64,000 nt of DNA from an uncultured Clostridia bacterium (GCA_947623955.1 CANQIP010000004.1:1-64000); one strand, 5' to 3'. Counted from the stretch's first letter, positions 44,717-54,377 are shown. A program made the numbers and translations. Notes: generated from the letters alone by a model not told the origin.

Positions 44717-45694
44717 TCACACGCTCAGCTTTTTCGCGAGATCCACAAGCTGCTGCGGAAGTTCCTTCGTCATATTGAGACCCTCCTCGATGTCAACGTC
44801 GGTGATGATGTGGTCTCTCATGCAGACAATTCTGTTTTGCTTTCCCTGCAGCAAAAGTTCGACCGCCATACCGCCCATTTCACTCGCGACAACTCTGTCG
44901 CGCACCGTCGGGCTGCCGCCGCGCTGTACGTGACCCAAAATCGTCGCTCTCGACTCGATACCGGTCTTTTCCTCGATTTCCTTCGCCATTTCGATAACGC
45001 CGCCTATACCCTCGGCAACGATGATGATGGAGTGCTTTCTTCCTCTCGACTTGCCTTCGAGAATGGGGCGCAGCACGTCCTCGTCAAAGCTCCATTTCTT
45101 TTCCGGCACAAGAATTACCTCCGCGCCGCACGCTATACCCGCCTGAATTGCGATGTAACCTGCGGCTCGTCCCATTACCTCGATAATCGAGCAGCGCTCG
45201 TGGCTCTGCGCGGTGTCTCTTATCTTGTCCACCGCGTCCTTAACGGTGTTAAGGCACGTGTCGTAGCCTACCGTGTACTCGCTGCAGCTTATGTCGTTGT
45301 CTATCGTACCTGGCATGGCGATCGTCGGCAGACCGTGGCGGCACAGGTCGCGCGCGCCGCGGAACGAGCCGTCGCCGCCTATTACGATAAGTCCGTCAAG
45401 TCCGAATACCTTCGCTATCTCGACAGCCTTCTTAACGCCCTCTTCCTCCTTAAATTCAAGGCAGCGCGCTGTTTGCAGTATCGTACCGCCTCTCTGGAGC
45501 GTTTCGGAAACGCTCCTCGCGTTCATCTCAACGAGGTCGCCCTTTATAAGTCCGTTATATCCGCGCTTTACGCCGAATACCCGAAGTCCGTAATACGAGC
45601 CCACTCTGACAACGGCGCGTATCGCCGCGTTCATGCCGGGAGCGTCGCCGCCCGAAGTAAGCACGCCTATTGTTCTTATATTTCTGTGTTCCAT
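44717..45694 (-). CDS. pfkA: ATP-dependent 6-phosphofructokinase
   Basis: Commits fructose-6-phosphate to glycolysis. ATG 45694 follows GGGAGGA; the frame extends five codons further without a site. The 325-aa protein has the ATP loop GVLTSGGDAPGMNAAIRAV, GGDGSFRGA, the catalytic GTIDNDI and the substrate segment EVMGRAAGYIA. A Gly in GGDGS favours ATP rather than PPi as donor. Standard bacterial length. It is next to pyk, a common glycolytic pairing in Firmicutes. Confidence 0.96.
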   Translation of the reverse strand: MEHRNIRTIGVLTSGGDAPGMNAAIRAVVRVGSYYGLRVFGVKRGYNGLIKGDLVEMNARSVSETLQRGGTILQTARCLEFKEEEGVKKAVEIAKVFGLDGLIVIGGDGSFRGARDLCRHGLPTIAMPGTIDNDISCSEYTVGYDTCLNTVKDAVDKIRDTAQSHERCSIIEVMGRAAGYIAIQAGIACGAEVILVPEKKWSFDEDVLRPILEGKSRGRKHSIIIVAEGIGGVIEMAKEIEEKTGIESRATILGHVQRGGSPTVRDRVVASEMGGMAVELLLQGKQNRIVCMRDHIITDVDIEEGLNMTKELPQQLVDLAKKLSV

Positions 45695-45714
45695 CCTGAG
45701 TCCTCCCACCGTAT

Positions 45715-45912
45715 TTAAAATAAATCGTTTTCAATAATCAAGTCCTGCGCCGCTTCCATTTCGGTATCCGGCACAAGCACCTCGCAGCAGCCCTTGTTTT
45801 CTCCGTCGCCGCCCGATTGTCTCACCTTTGAGACTATGCCGTTTTTATCCAGAGCGTCCGCAAGTTTTTTCGCCGTTTCCGGCGACTGTGATACATAAAT
45901 TACAGTCCACAT
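45715..45912 (-). CDS. DUF2007-like small protein
   Basis: A 65-aa protein with the pattern VIYVSQSPETAKKLADALDK...VLVPDTEMEAAQDLI, which matches the DUF2007 (putative signal-transducing) fold, a small alpha/beta domain related to PII-like regulators. GGGAGG lies upstream of the ATG. It sits 20 nt upstream of pfkA, so co-expression is likely. Its ligand and role are unknown. Confidence 0.75.
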   Translation of the reverse strand: MWTVIYVSQSPETAKKLADALDKNGIVSKVRQSGGDGENKGCCEVLVPDTEMEAAQDLIIENDLF

Positions 45913-45939
45913 TTTAAAATCCTCCCGCGAAGGAAAAGT

Positions 45940-46152
45940 TTACCTCTCGTCCGACATTACTTTGCCGTGTTTGGTGTATATCTCCGCCTTGCCGTTGATC
46001 TTGATCGCCGACGTTACCTCCGTGAACTGCGCCACGTAGACCTCGCCCTTGTCAAGCTTTTCGGTATGGTGAAATTTCGTGTCCTTACCTCTCGTCAGCC
46101 CTATAATGTTGACGCCGTTTTCGAGCGCCTTTATAACAATATAGTCGTCCAT
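45940..46152 (-). CDS. mtrB: trp RNA-binding attenuation protein (TRAP)
   Basis: A 70-aa protein closely matching MtrB/TRAP, an 11-subunit ring that binds tryptophan and wraps (G/U)AG-repeat RNA to control trp genes. Diagnostic segments are [39 protein letters not shown] and the C-terminal INGKAEIYT. The GLTRG-TKFHH region and the threonines for Trp binding are intact. ATG 46152 has GGGGAG at 8 nt; an ATG two codons earlier is too close to it. No trp biosynthesis gene is in the window, so its targets are elsewhere. It lies between dnaE and the DUF2007 gene. Confidence 0.93.
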   Translation of the reverse strand: MDDYIVIKALENGVNIIGLTRGKDTKFHHTEKLDKGEVYVAQFTEVTSAIKINGKAEIYTKHGKVMSDER

Positions 46153-46272
46153 ACTCATCTCTCCCCGTCCAATCTCGAATACTCTATATATAATACTATA
46201 TTTTCTCTTATTTTGCAAGTCCTAAAGCGTTAAATTATTGGCAGAGGGATATTTTTGGTTAGTTTTACCGAT

Positions 46273-49200
46273 TTATTTTATTTTCACATTCTCCTCGCCG
46301 AAGACGAATTTCAAATCCTCGACCGCCCCCGCAGTGCCGTTAAAGTACAGTCTGCGCGGCGCGCGCGTGATTTGTTTCGTGTCGCGGAAGAACAGCCGCA
46401 CCTCCATATCGCCATTGTACGGCGCGAGAGCCTCGGACACAGCCGCGAGATTTTCCTCGCTGCGCGTGTCAAGCTGTATATAAAGTCTCTTGGGTTCGAT
46501 TTTACTCGCGAGAGCCTCTTCTATAGGCATAGCCGACTGCATCAGAAGTTTCGGCTCTTCGTCCTCGCGTATGCTCAGCCGCACCGTCACCGCTATAAGG
46601 TTGTCCTCGGTGAGAATGGGCGAATACTCGGCGAGTACCTTCGGGAACACGATGCACTCTACCGAGCCGTATATGTCCTCCAGCGTCAGAAACGCCATCT
46701 GCGCGTTCGCGCTGCGCGTCGTCTTGTTTTTCCTCGACGCTACGGCGGCGCATATAACTATCATTTCATCGTCCTTTATTCCACCCTCGGCGGCGCGGTA
46801 GTTGCCGTCCTCGTCGCGGTGCACGCTCGATAAAACGTCGCCTATGGTGTAGCGCGTAAGCTTTTTTATCCTGTCGGCGTACTCCTCCATCGGGTGACCC
46901 GAAAAGTACATTCCCGTAGATTGTTTTTCAAGTTTAAGGAGCGTCTTTTTGTCAAGCTCCTCTATGTCGGGGAACTCCATTTCAGCGTCAGCGTCGTCGA
47001 CGTCGTCGAACAGCGACACCTGTCCGGCTATGTTGTCACGCGCAGCCTTAGCCGTACCCTCCAGCGCGCTTTCGTAAACGGCGAGTAGCTGCGACCTCTT
47101 AATGCCCATCGAGTCGAACGCTCCGCAGTTTATAAGCCCTTCGAGCGCACGCTTGTTCATATCGCCGCCCGCCATACGCTCTATAAAATCCGAAAAGCTT
47201 TTAAACTCGCCGCCGCGCTTACGCTCGTTCACAAGGCTCACGATCATTGCGCGTCCGACGTTCTTTACCGCCGACAGCCCGAAACGTATCGAGCCGTTCT
47301 CGACCGTGAACGTGTCCTCGGACTTGTTCACGTCGGGCGGCAGACGGTCTATGCCCATGTCGGCGCAGTTTTGTATATAGTGGTTTATCTTGTCTGTGTC
47401 GTCTATGCTCGAAATGAGCGCCGCCATAAACTCAACGGGATAGAATTTTTTGAGGTACGCCGTCTGGTACGCCACAACAGCATATGCCGCCGCGTGGGAC
47501 TTGTTAAAGCCGTAATTCGCGAAATCGCTCATCTCGTCGAAGATAGCCGTCGCGGTCGCCTCGTCTATGCCGTTTTTGATACAGCCCGGTATTTCGCCGT
47601 CGTCGCTGCCGTAGATGAAGTTTTTACGCTCTATCTTCATCTGCTCCTCTTTTTTCTTGCTTATCGCGCGCCGCATTATGTCTGCCCTTCCGAGCGAGTA
47701 GCCCGCGAGCGTGCGCACTATCTGGAGTATCTGCTCCTGGTAGAGCATACAGCCGTACGTGCTGTTTAATATGCCTTCGAGCAGCGGGTGCTTGTACGTG
47801 ATTTTTTCGGGGTGCGCCTTGTTGCTGATATAGCGCGGTATCTGCTCCATGGGACCCGGGCGGTACAGCGATATGCCCGCAGTGACGTCCTCAAAGCACG
47901 TCGGACGCATTTCCTGCATGAACGACTGCATACCCGCGCTTTCAAGCTGGAACACGCCGTCGGTATTGCCCGACGATATGAGGTCGTACACCTCTTTTAT
48001 GTTGAAGTCGATATTGTCTATGTCAATGTCAACGCCGCGCGTTTTCTTTATGATTTTTACGGCGTTTTCGATTACCGTCAGATTACGAAGTCCCAGAAAG
48101 TCCATTTTGAGTAGCCCTAAACTTTCGACGGTGTCCTTCGGGAACTGTGTCTGTATGAAGTTATCGGCGTTAAGCTGGAGTGGCACATAATTCACAAGCG
48201 GCTCGCTCGTTATAACCACTCCCGCCGCGTGCGTTGACGCGTGGCGCGGGAGTCCTTCTAGAGCCATTGACGAGTCGAGCAGTTCTTTTATTTTCGGGTC
48301 GTTCTCGTAGAGCGCGTTAAGCTCCGTCGATATGTCGAGAGCCTTACGTATCGTCATTTTGAGGTCGAACGGCACGAGCTTTGCCACCTTGTCAACCTCG
48401 GCGTAAGGTATGTCAAGCGCGCGTCCGACGTCGCGTATCGCGAGTTTTGCCTTCATCGTGCCGAACGTTACTATCTGCGCGACCTGTCCTTCGCCGTACT
48501 TCTGCACGACGTACTCTATGATTTTCTGCCGTCCGTCCGGCGCGAAATCTATGTCGATATCCGGCATACTCACGCGCTCCGGATTTAGGAAACGCTCGAA
48601 AATCAGCGAGTATCTTATCGGGTCTACGTTCGTTATTTCCAGACAGTAGGACACAAGGCTGCCGACCGCGCTGCCGCGTCCGGGCCCTACCATTACGCCG
48701 TTGTTTTTCGCGAAATTTATAAAATCCCACACTATGAGGAAGTAGTCCACAAAACCCATGCTGCTTATAACGCCGAGCTCGTAGTTAAGACGGTCTTTAA
48801 GCTCGTCCGTGACGGGATCGTAGCGTTTTTCAAGTCCCGTTTCGCAAAGCTCACGGAGGTAAGCGTATGCGTCCTTGCCGTCAGGCACGTCGTATGCGGG
48901 AAGGTGGCGCGTGTTAAAGTCAAAGTCGACGTGACACCTGTCGGCGATTTTCTGTGTGTTCTCTATAGCCTCGGGCGCGTAGTCGAACAACTCCGCCATT
49001 TGCTCCGGCGACTTTATATAAAACTCCTCCGTCTCAAACTTCATGCGGTCGGGGTCTTGCACCTTTTTTTCCATCTGTATGCACATCAGAATGTCCTGGT
49101 ACTTCGCGTCGTTTTTCGTGAGGTAGTGTATGTCGTTCGTCGCGACAAGACCGATACCCGTTTCCTTCGACAGCCGCATCATGTCGGGGATTATGCGCTT

Positions 49201-49746
49201 TTCCTCATTAAGACCGTGATCCTGTATTTCGAGGAAATAGTTGCCCTCGCCCATTACGTCAAGATAGCGCAGCGCGGTTTCTTTCGCGCCGTCGTAGTCG
49301 CCGCGCAAAAGAGCCTTCGGCACTTCGCCCGCGACGCACGCACTAAGCGCAATAAGCCCCTCGTGATGCGCCGTAAGGAGTTCAAAGTCAATCCTCGGCT
49401 TGTAGTAAAAGCCGTCTATATACGCGGTTGACACAAGCTTTATGAGGTTTTGATAGCCCGTTTGATTTTCCGCAAGAAGTATGAGGTGGCTGTTTTTGTT
49501 GTCAATGTCGTACACCTTGTCGGTGTGCTTTCTCGGCGCGACGTATACTTCGCAGCCTATCACGGGGTGTATACCCTGCGCCTGCGCCTCGCGGTAAAAG
49601 TCAACCACGCCGTACATCGAGCCGTGGTCGGTTATCGCGCAGGAGGTCATGCCAAGTTCCTTGACGCGTGCAATCAGCTTTTTTATGCTCGCTTCGCCGT
49701 CAAGCAGGCTGTATTCGGTGTGCGTGTGTAAATGACAGAATTGCAT
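46273..49746 (-). CDS. dnaE: DNA polymerase III subunit alpha
   Basis: A replicative polymerase catalytic subunit of 1157 aa. ATG 49746 follows AGGAGG; the 29 extra upstream codons run into a repeat. The N-terminal PHP domain begins HLHTHTEYSLLDGEASI. The polymerase palm has the catalytic acidic motif PDIDIDFAPDGR near 400, and helix-hairpin-helix and OB-fold domains lie in the C-terminal third. Length fits the DnaE1-type rather than PolC. Confidence 0.96.
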   Translation of the reverse strand: MQFCHLHTHTEYSLLDGEASIKKLIARVKELGMTSCAITDHGSMYGVVDFYREAQAQGIHPVIGCEVYVAPRKHTDKVYDIDNKNSHLILLAENQTGYQNLIKLVSTAYIDGFYYKPRIDFELLTAHHEGLIALSACVAGEVPKALLRGDYDGAKETALRYLDVMGEGNYFLEIQDHGLNEEKRIIPDMMRLSKETGIGLVATNDIHYLTKNDAKYQDILMCIQMEKKVQDPDRMKFETEEFYIKSPEQMAELFDYAPEAIENTQKIADRCHVDFDFNTRHLPAYDVPDGKDAYAYLRELCETGLEKRYDPVTDELKDRLNYELGVISSMGFVDYFLIVWDFINFAKNNGVMVGPGRGSAVGSLVSYCLEITNVDPIRYSLIFERFLNPERVSMPDIDIDFAPDGRQKIIEYVVQKYGEGQVAQIVTFGTMKAKLAIRDVGRALDIPYAEVDKVAKLVPFDLKMTIRKALDISTELNALYENDPKIKELLDSSMALEGLPRHASTHAAGVVITSEPLVNYVPLQLNADNFIQTQFPKDTVESLGLLKMDFLGLRNLTVIENAVKIIKKTRGVDIDIDNIDFNIKEVYDLISSGNTDGVFQLESAGMQSFMQEMRPTCFEDVTAGISLYRPGPMEQIPRYISNKAHPEKITYKHPLLEGILNSTYGCMLYQEQILQIVRTLAGYSLGRADIMRRAISKKKEEQMKIERKNFIYGSDDGEIPGCIKNGIDEATATAIFDEMSDFANYGFNKSHAAAYAVVAYQTAYLKKFYPVEFMAALISSIDDTDKINHYIQNCADMGIDRLPPDVNKSEDTFTVENGSIRFGLSAVKNVGRAMIVSLVNERKRGGEFKSFSDFIERMAGGDMNKRALEGLINCGAFDSMGIKRSQLLAVYESALEGTAKAARDNIAGQVSLFDDVDDADAEMEFPDIEELDKKTLLKLEKQSTGMYFSGHPMEEYADRIKKLTRYTIGDVLSSVHRDEDGNYRAAEGGIKDDEMIVICAAVASRKNKTTRSANAQMAFLTLEDIYGSVECIVFPKVLAEYSPILTEDNLIAVTVRLSIREDEEPKLLMQSAMPIEEALASKIEPKRLYIQLDTRSEENLAAVSEALAPYNGDMEVRLFFRDTKQITRAPRRLYFNGTAGAVEDLKFVFGEENVKIK

Positions 49747-49789
49747 GGTGTTTCCTCCTTTTTCGGGTAAAAATATATAAAAGCGACCG

Positions 49790-50007
49790 ACATTGCAAGC
49801 CTCCCCTCGAGGGGAGGTGGCATTGCAAAGCAATGACGGAGAGGTGGCAATGAGTTCTTTATAACCACCTCTCAGTCGCCTACGGCGACAGCTCCCCTAG
49901 TAGGGGAGCCTTGCAATGTGAGCCGCTCGCCGTATGGCTCCCCTACTAGGGGAGCTGTCGCGCTTGCGCGACTGAGGGGTTTGCGGGCGGATAATATCCG
50001 CCCCTAC
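49790..50007. repeat. Compound inverted-repeat elements
   Basis: The first element (about 49790-49919) has termini CATTGCAAGCCTCCC and GGGGAGCCTTGCAATG with internal modules. A partial second copy, GGCTCCCCTACTAGGGGAGC plus CTGTCGCGCTTGCGCGAC, lies at 49937-49980. A third dyad, GCGGGCGGATAATATCCGCC followed by CCTAC, lies at 49983-50007. It separates dnaE from whiA and contains no gene. Confidence 0.75.
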
Positions 50008-50867
50008 AGTGTTTCGGCTATTATTAAAATTCTGTTTAGTCTATGATTTACCCCCGACTTACCAATCGGCGGGTTTGTTTTCTCTCCAAGCTCCTTTAGG
50101 CTGTCCTCGGGGTATTCCTCGCGCAGCCGTCCTATTTCCTTCAAAACGTCGGGCAGCTTGTCCCACTTCCCCGCGCGGCGTATCTTCTTGATTGCCGTTA
50201 GGTGCTTCGACGACGCCTGCGCGGACTTATCGGTATTCGCCGTTTCACAGTTGACGCGGCGGTTCACGCTGTTGCGCATATCGCGCTCTATCTGCACCGA
50301 GTACATCTCGAACGCGCCCGTTGCCGCGCCCATGTAACCCAAGAGGTCGGCGATTTTTTCGCCGCCCTTCATGTAAAGCACGTAAACTCCCTTACGCTCC
50401 GTTATTTTAACGTCGAACCCGTCCTCGGCTGCGAGCCTTTGCAGGAGCAGTGCGCCGTTTTTGTCGCGTGTGTCAAACTCGATGTGGTAGCTTTTATTCG
50501 GGTCTGTTACCGACCCGCCGCCGAGAAACGCGCCTCGCGCATACGCCGCCCTGCAACACGAAAACGGTACACCGCCCGTCGGCGATATACCGCCTTTTAT
50601 GTTTTCTACGCTGTAAATATCGTCCACCGCCAGCCGGTACGAGCGTGTACCGCGTTCCGTGCGGGCGTTTATGCCGAATTCATCCGCTATATCCTTTTTG
50701 ACGCGCTCCACAGCCGCGCCGCACTCCGTCGTGAATTTGATTTCCGTGTCGCTTATTTTTCCGCCGAAAGCGAGCGCTCCAGCCGTTTCGTACAGGCGGC
50801 ACTTCGGGCATACAAATTCGGCGCGGCACAGCCTTTCCTTTACATCCGATGAAAAAGACATATCCAC
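50004..50867 (-). CDS. whiA: Sporulation/cell-division regulator WhiA
   Basis: A 287-aa DNA-binding protein with an N-terminal LAGLIDADG-homing-like domain (AAYARGAFLGGGSVTDPNK) and a C-terminal HTH (LKELGEKTNPPIGKSGVNHRL). WhiA controls sporulation septation in Actinobacteria and affects division and chromosome segregation in Firmicutes. It lies directly downstream of yvcK and rapZ, the conserved trio. Start is GTG 50867 or ATG 50861, both after AAAGGG. Confidence 0.95.
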   Translation of the reverse strand: MDMSFSSDVKERLCRAEFVCPKCRLYETAGALAFGGKISDTEIKFTTECGAAVERVKKDIADEFGINARTERGTRSYRLAVDDIYSVENIKGGISPTGGVPFSCCRAAYARGAFLGGGSVTDPNKSYHIEFDTRDKNGALLLQRLAAEDGFDVKITERKGVYVLYMKGGEKIADLLGYMGAATGAFEMYSVQIERDMRNSVNRRVNCETANTDKSAQASSKHLTAIKKIRRAGKWDKLPDVLKEIGRLREEYPEDSLKELGEKTNPPIGKSGVNHRLNRILIIAETL

Positions 50868-50884
50868 ATCCCTTTCGGTATATT

Positions 50885-51847
50885 TTACAATTCCGAGCCT
50901 ATCCTCATAATCGTTCGCGCAAGACGGCTGAAATTGTGGCGCACCTTGCCGTCCTTTACGAGCAACATATTGCCCTGCACGAGCGCCGCACGCTTAACAA
51001 GCTCATCCTCGTCCACCGTCACCGCCGACGCGTGTTCCTCCGCGTACAGCGTGAGAAGGCTCTCCGGCACAGGCGCGTTGTTCGCTATCACCGCGTCCGC
51101 TATGCCCTCATACGAGTGCTTTTCAATCGCCTTTAAATGCTCCGACGCGGTGTAACCCTCCGTTTCACCGCCCTGCGTCATTATGTTGCACACGTATATT
51201 TTAACGGCTTTGCTCGCCCTTATCGCGTCAACGACGCCGTCCACGAGCAAATTCGGTATTATGCTTGTGTAAAGGCTGCCGGGTCCCATTACTATTATAT
51301 CCGCTTTCTCTATCGCACGTATTACGCCCTCGACCGGTTTCGGAAGAGTGGGCGTAAGCGTCACTCTGTCTATCGGCGACGACTGTCCGCCCCGACGGTG
51401 TCCTATGTTGCTCTCGCCCTCTATGACCGTGCCGTCCTTCAAAAGCGCACTGAGCGTTACCGCCTCGTTCGTCACGGGGTACACCGTTCCGACAACGCCC
51501 GCGAGACGGCTGAATTTCTTCACCGCCTCGTCAAAGCTCGACGACGTTTCGTTAAGCGCGGCGAGGAACAAATTTCCGAGACTGTGACCTTTGAGACTTC
51601 CGTCCTTAAAACGGAAATTCAAAAGCTCGCCCATTACGGGGTCAACCTCCGCAAGCGCGTTCACGCAGTTCCTTATATCGCCCGGCGCAGCCATGCCGAG
51701 GTCGCTCCGAAGTACCCCCGACGAGCCGCCGTCGTCCGCGACGGTCACGACCGCCGTTATGTTGTGAGTATGTAATTTTAAGCCTTTAAGCATCGTCGAC
51801 AGCCCCGTGCCGCCGCCGATCGCCGCAACGCGAATATCAGATAACAT
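50885..51847 (-). CDS. yvcK: YvcK/GlmR-type gluconeogenesis factor
   Basis: A 320-aa CofD-like protein. The signature AIGGGTGLSTMLKGLK and TVADDGGSSGVLRSDLGM are characteristic. YvcK binds UDP-GlcNAc and helps direct carbon from glycolysis into wall precursors (via GlmS) and is needed for growth on gluconeogenic carbon. It sits 13 nt after rapZ and 17 nt before whiA in one operon with murB, which fits a role in wall supply. Confidence 0.95.
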   Translation of the reverse strand: MLSDIRVAAIGGGTGLSTMLKGLKLHTHNITAVVTVADDGGSSGVLRSDLGMAAPGDIRNCVNALAEVDPVMGELLNFRFKDGSLKGHSLGNLFLAALNETSSSFDEAVKKFSRLAGVVGTVYPVTNEAVTLSALLKDGTVIEGESNIGHRRGGQSSPIDRVTLTPTLPKPVEGVIRAIEKADIIVMGPGSLYTSIIPNLLVDGVVDAIRASKAVKIYVCNIMTQGGETEGYTASEHLKAIEKHSYEGIADAVIANNAPVPESLLTLYAEEHASAVTVDEDELVKRAALVQGNMLLVKDGKVRHNFSRLARTIMRIGSEL

Positions 51848-51860
51848 TCCGTTCTGCTCC

Positions 51861-52718
51861 TTACTCCTTGCCCAAATCCCTGTACGAAACGTTTACGTCG
51901 TAATTTTCCGACTTCAAATAGTCAGCCAGTTTGTTCGTCATTGTAACGCTCCTGTGCTTGCCGCCCGTGCAGCCTATGGCTATCGTGAGCGATATTTTAC
52001 CCTCCTCGATGTAGAGAGGTATCATAAACGACATTAAATCCTCGAGTTTTTTCATAAATTCGACAGCCGTCGGGAACGACATAACGTAGTCCTGAACGGC
52101 TTTGTCGTTACCGGTAAGGTGTTTAAGCTCGTCGATGTAAAACGGGTTCGGGAAACAGCGCACGTCAAAAACAAGGTCTGCGTCAAGCGGCATACCGTAC
52201 TTGTAGCCGAACGCCATGACGTTTATTTTAAGGCTCTGACCCGTTGACGCGGGCGCGTATATCTCCTTTAATTTCGACAAAAGCTGCGCAGCCGTCAAGT
52301 CCGACGTGTCTATTACGTAGTCCGCGTCGTTAAACAGCGCGGACAGCATACCGCGCTCGGTGCGTATCGCCTCCAGCAGTCCTCCCTCGCCTTCGAGAGG
52401 GTGCGAACGGCGCGTCTCCTTGTACCGTTTTACGAGCGTTTCGTCGCTCGCGTCAAGGTACAAAAGCGTGCAGTCGTAGCCCTTCTTTTTAAGCTCGTCT
52501 ATCTGCTTTAAAAGCTCGTTTATCATATTGCCGACGCGTATGTCTATTACGAGCGCGACGTTGTTGAAATTACCGTTCACAGCCGACAGCATTTCGGAAA
52601 ATTTAGGTATGAGAACGGGGGGCATGTTGTCGATACAGAAGTACCCCATGTCCTCCAGATAACGTATTACCTTCGTTTTTCCGCTGCCCGACATTCCGGT
52701 TACGATTGTGTACTGCAT
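51861..52718 (-). CDS. rapZ: RapZ/YvcJ family nucleotide-binding protein
   Basis: A 285-aa P-loop protein with Walker A GMSGSGKTKVIRYLED at the N-terminus, and C-terminal HSL-type segments GCTGGKHRSVTM. In E. coli RapZ guides RNase E to GlmZ and thus controls GlcN6P synthase; in Bacillus YvcJ has GTPase/ATPase activity with a less clear role. Position in the rapZ-yvcK-whiA trio confirms the family. It is separated by one nucleotide from murB. Confidence 0.95.
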   Translation of the reverse strand: MQYTIVTGMSGSGKTKVIRYLEDMGYFCIDNMPPVLIPKFSEMLSAVNGNFNNVALVIDIRVGNMINELLKQIDELKKKGYDCTLLYLDASDETLVKRYKETRRSHPLEGEGGLLEAIRTERGMLSALFNDADYVIDTSDLTAAQLLSKLKEIYAPASTGQSLKINVMAFGYKYGMPLDADLVFDVRCFPNPFYIDELKHLTGNDKAVQDYVMSFPTAVEFMKKLEDLMSFMIPLYIEEGKISLTIAIGCTGGKHRSVTMTNKLADYLKSENYDVNVSYRDLGKE

Positions 52719-52719
52719 A

Positions 52720-53658
52720 TTACGCCTCTCCTATAAATCTGACCTCCGGCTCCAGCATTACGCCGAATTTATCGTTTACCGCCTTTTGAATATATTTAAT
52801 CAGCGCCATAACGTCCTTCGCCGTCGCCGTGCCGTCGTTCACGACAAAGCCGGCGTGCTTGTCGCTGACCATCGCGCCGCCTATCTTGCAGCCCATAAGT
52901 CCCGCGTCCTGTATAAGCTTACCCGCGAAATACCCCTCGGGACGCTTAAACGTGCTGCCCGCCGACGGCTGTGTAAGCGGCTGTTTTTCGGCGCGTCGGC
53001 GGCTGAGTTCTGCCATACGCTCCTTTATCTCGTCGTAATCGCCCTCTTCAAGGCGCATTTTACACGACAAAATCGTGTAGCCGCCTTCGGTGAAAACGCT
53101 TGTCCTGTACCCGAACCCGAGCTTATCCGCCGTTTCCGTCTTTATAAGCCCGTCGGGCGCGATAAACGTCACCGTCTCTATTATATCTTTGAGTTCGCCG
53201 CCGTAAGCTCCGGCGTTCATGAATATTCCGCCGCCGAGCGTTCCCGGTATACCTGCCGCAAACTCAAATCCCGTAAGGCGCGCCTCTAAAATATTATGCG
53301 CGAGCGCGGACATCAGTATACCCGCGTCCGCCGTGACCTCCGTGCCGTCTATGCGGCACTTCGACATAGACTTGCCTATGTGTATGACAACGCCGCGTAT
53401 GCCGCCGTCGCCGACAAGCAAATTAGAGCCGTTCCCGATTATCACGTACGGCGTGTCGGTATCCTTGCAAAAATGTATTACCTTGCCTATTTCCAAAGCG
53501 TTCGCCGCGCTCACGAACGCGTCAGCCGTTCCGCCTATGCGGAACGTCGTGTGCGCGCTCATCGGCTCGTCGTAACGAACATCGTCCGCTGCAGACGAAA
53601 GTCTTACCTTGTCTAACATATCAGCCTCCGTACACATTTTCGCGGTCAGTAGCTCCAC
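52720..53658 (-). CDS. murB: UDP-N-acetylenolpyruvoylglucosamine reductase
   Basis: FAD- and NADPH-dependent second step of peptidoglycan precursor synthesis. The 312-aa protein has MSAHTTFRIGGTADAFV for FAD binding, GNGSNLLVGDGGIRG, and the type IIb-like C-terminus with SAGSTFKRPEGYFAGKLIQ (catalytic Ser) and a terminal Glu in LEPEVRFIGE. It overlaps the PHP phosphatase gene by 13 nt and is one base from rapZ, so strongly coupled. Confidence 0.95.
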   Translation of the reverse strand: MELLTAKMCTEADMLDKVRLSSAADDVRYDEPMSAHTTFRIGGTADAFVSAANALEIGKVIHFCKDTDTPYVIIGNGSNLLVGDGGIRGVVIHIGKSMSKCRIDGTEVTADAGILMSALAHNILEARLTGFEFAAGIPGTLGGGIFMNAGAYGGELKDIIETVTFIAPDGLIKTETADKLGFGYRTSVFTEGGYTILSCKMRLEEGDYDEIKERMAELSRRRAEKQPLTQPSAGSTFKRPEGYFAGKLIQDAGLMGCKIGGAMVSDKHAGFVVNDGTATAKDVMALIKYIQKAVNDKFGVMLEPEVRFIGEA

Positions 53659-54377
53659 GAATATAATTTCTTGCCCTTATTTTCCATAAATTCCTCAAAG
53701 GATTTTAAATCTCTGTTCATCACAAGCTTTTCGGGGAAGTCGATCTCGCGCAAAAGCTCCAGCGACGGCTCGTATTCGCCTATGTCGAACGATATGTGCG
53801 CGTCCGATGACACGACTATGCCCACGCCCTTTTCCTTGCACAGACGCGCGATAGTCTTGCAGTTTTCTATGCTCGGCTTGCGCACGTAGAAGGAATGGTT
53901 GTTTATCTCCATAAGCTTATGATTTTTCTTCGCGAGGTCGGTTATAAGGTCGTAGTCGTACAGTATATCCGCGTAGCCGCTGTGACATATAACGTCTATG
54001 AGTGGATTGTTCACGGCTGCGAGGTACGCGCTCGTGTTGTCCTTCGCGCCGTAATCCTTGTAGCACTCCTTATGTATGCTCGCGTTCACAACGTCGAGTT
54101 TTTTCAAAATGTCCTCGTCGAGGTCGATATTGCCTTCGAGGTCGAGAATGTTTACCTCCGCGCCGTACAGTATTTTTACGCCGTACATATCGCGCGGTAT
54201 CGCTTTAAGATTGACGAAATTCCACACGTGCGGGCTGTCGGGTATCGACGGCGCGTGATCCGTCACCGCGATTGCCTCCATGCCGACCTCGGCGGCACGG
54301 CGTGCGTTTTCCTGAATTGTCGAGTACGCGTGCGCGCTCTTTAACGTGTGCGTGTGTGTGTCTACCAGTATTTTCAT
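53646..54377 (-). CDS. PHP-domain phosphatase
   Basis: A 243-aa metal-dependent phosphoesterase of the PHP/YcdX type. The N-terminal motif DTHTHTLKSAHAYST and AVTDHAPSIPDSPH, with later CHSGYAD and SSDAHISFDIG, provide the metal-binding His and Asp residues. Likely substrate is a small phosphate ester; histidinol phosphate is possible for the family but not supported by context. It lies between hprK and murB, a conserved order in Clostridia. Confidence 0.88.
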   Translation of the reverse strand: MKILVDTHTHTLKSAHAYSTIQENARRAAEVGMEAIAVTDHAPSIPDSPHVWNFVNLKAIPRDMYGVKILYGAEVNILDLEGNIDLDEDILKKLDVVNASIHKECYKDYGAKDNTSAYLAAVNNPLIDVICHSGYADILYDYDLITDLAKKNHKLMEINNHSFYVRKPSIENCKTIARLCKEKGVGIVVSSDAHISFDIGEYEPSLELLREIDFPEKLVMNRDLKSFEEFMENKGKKLYSWSY

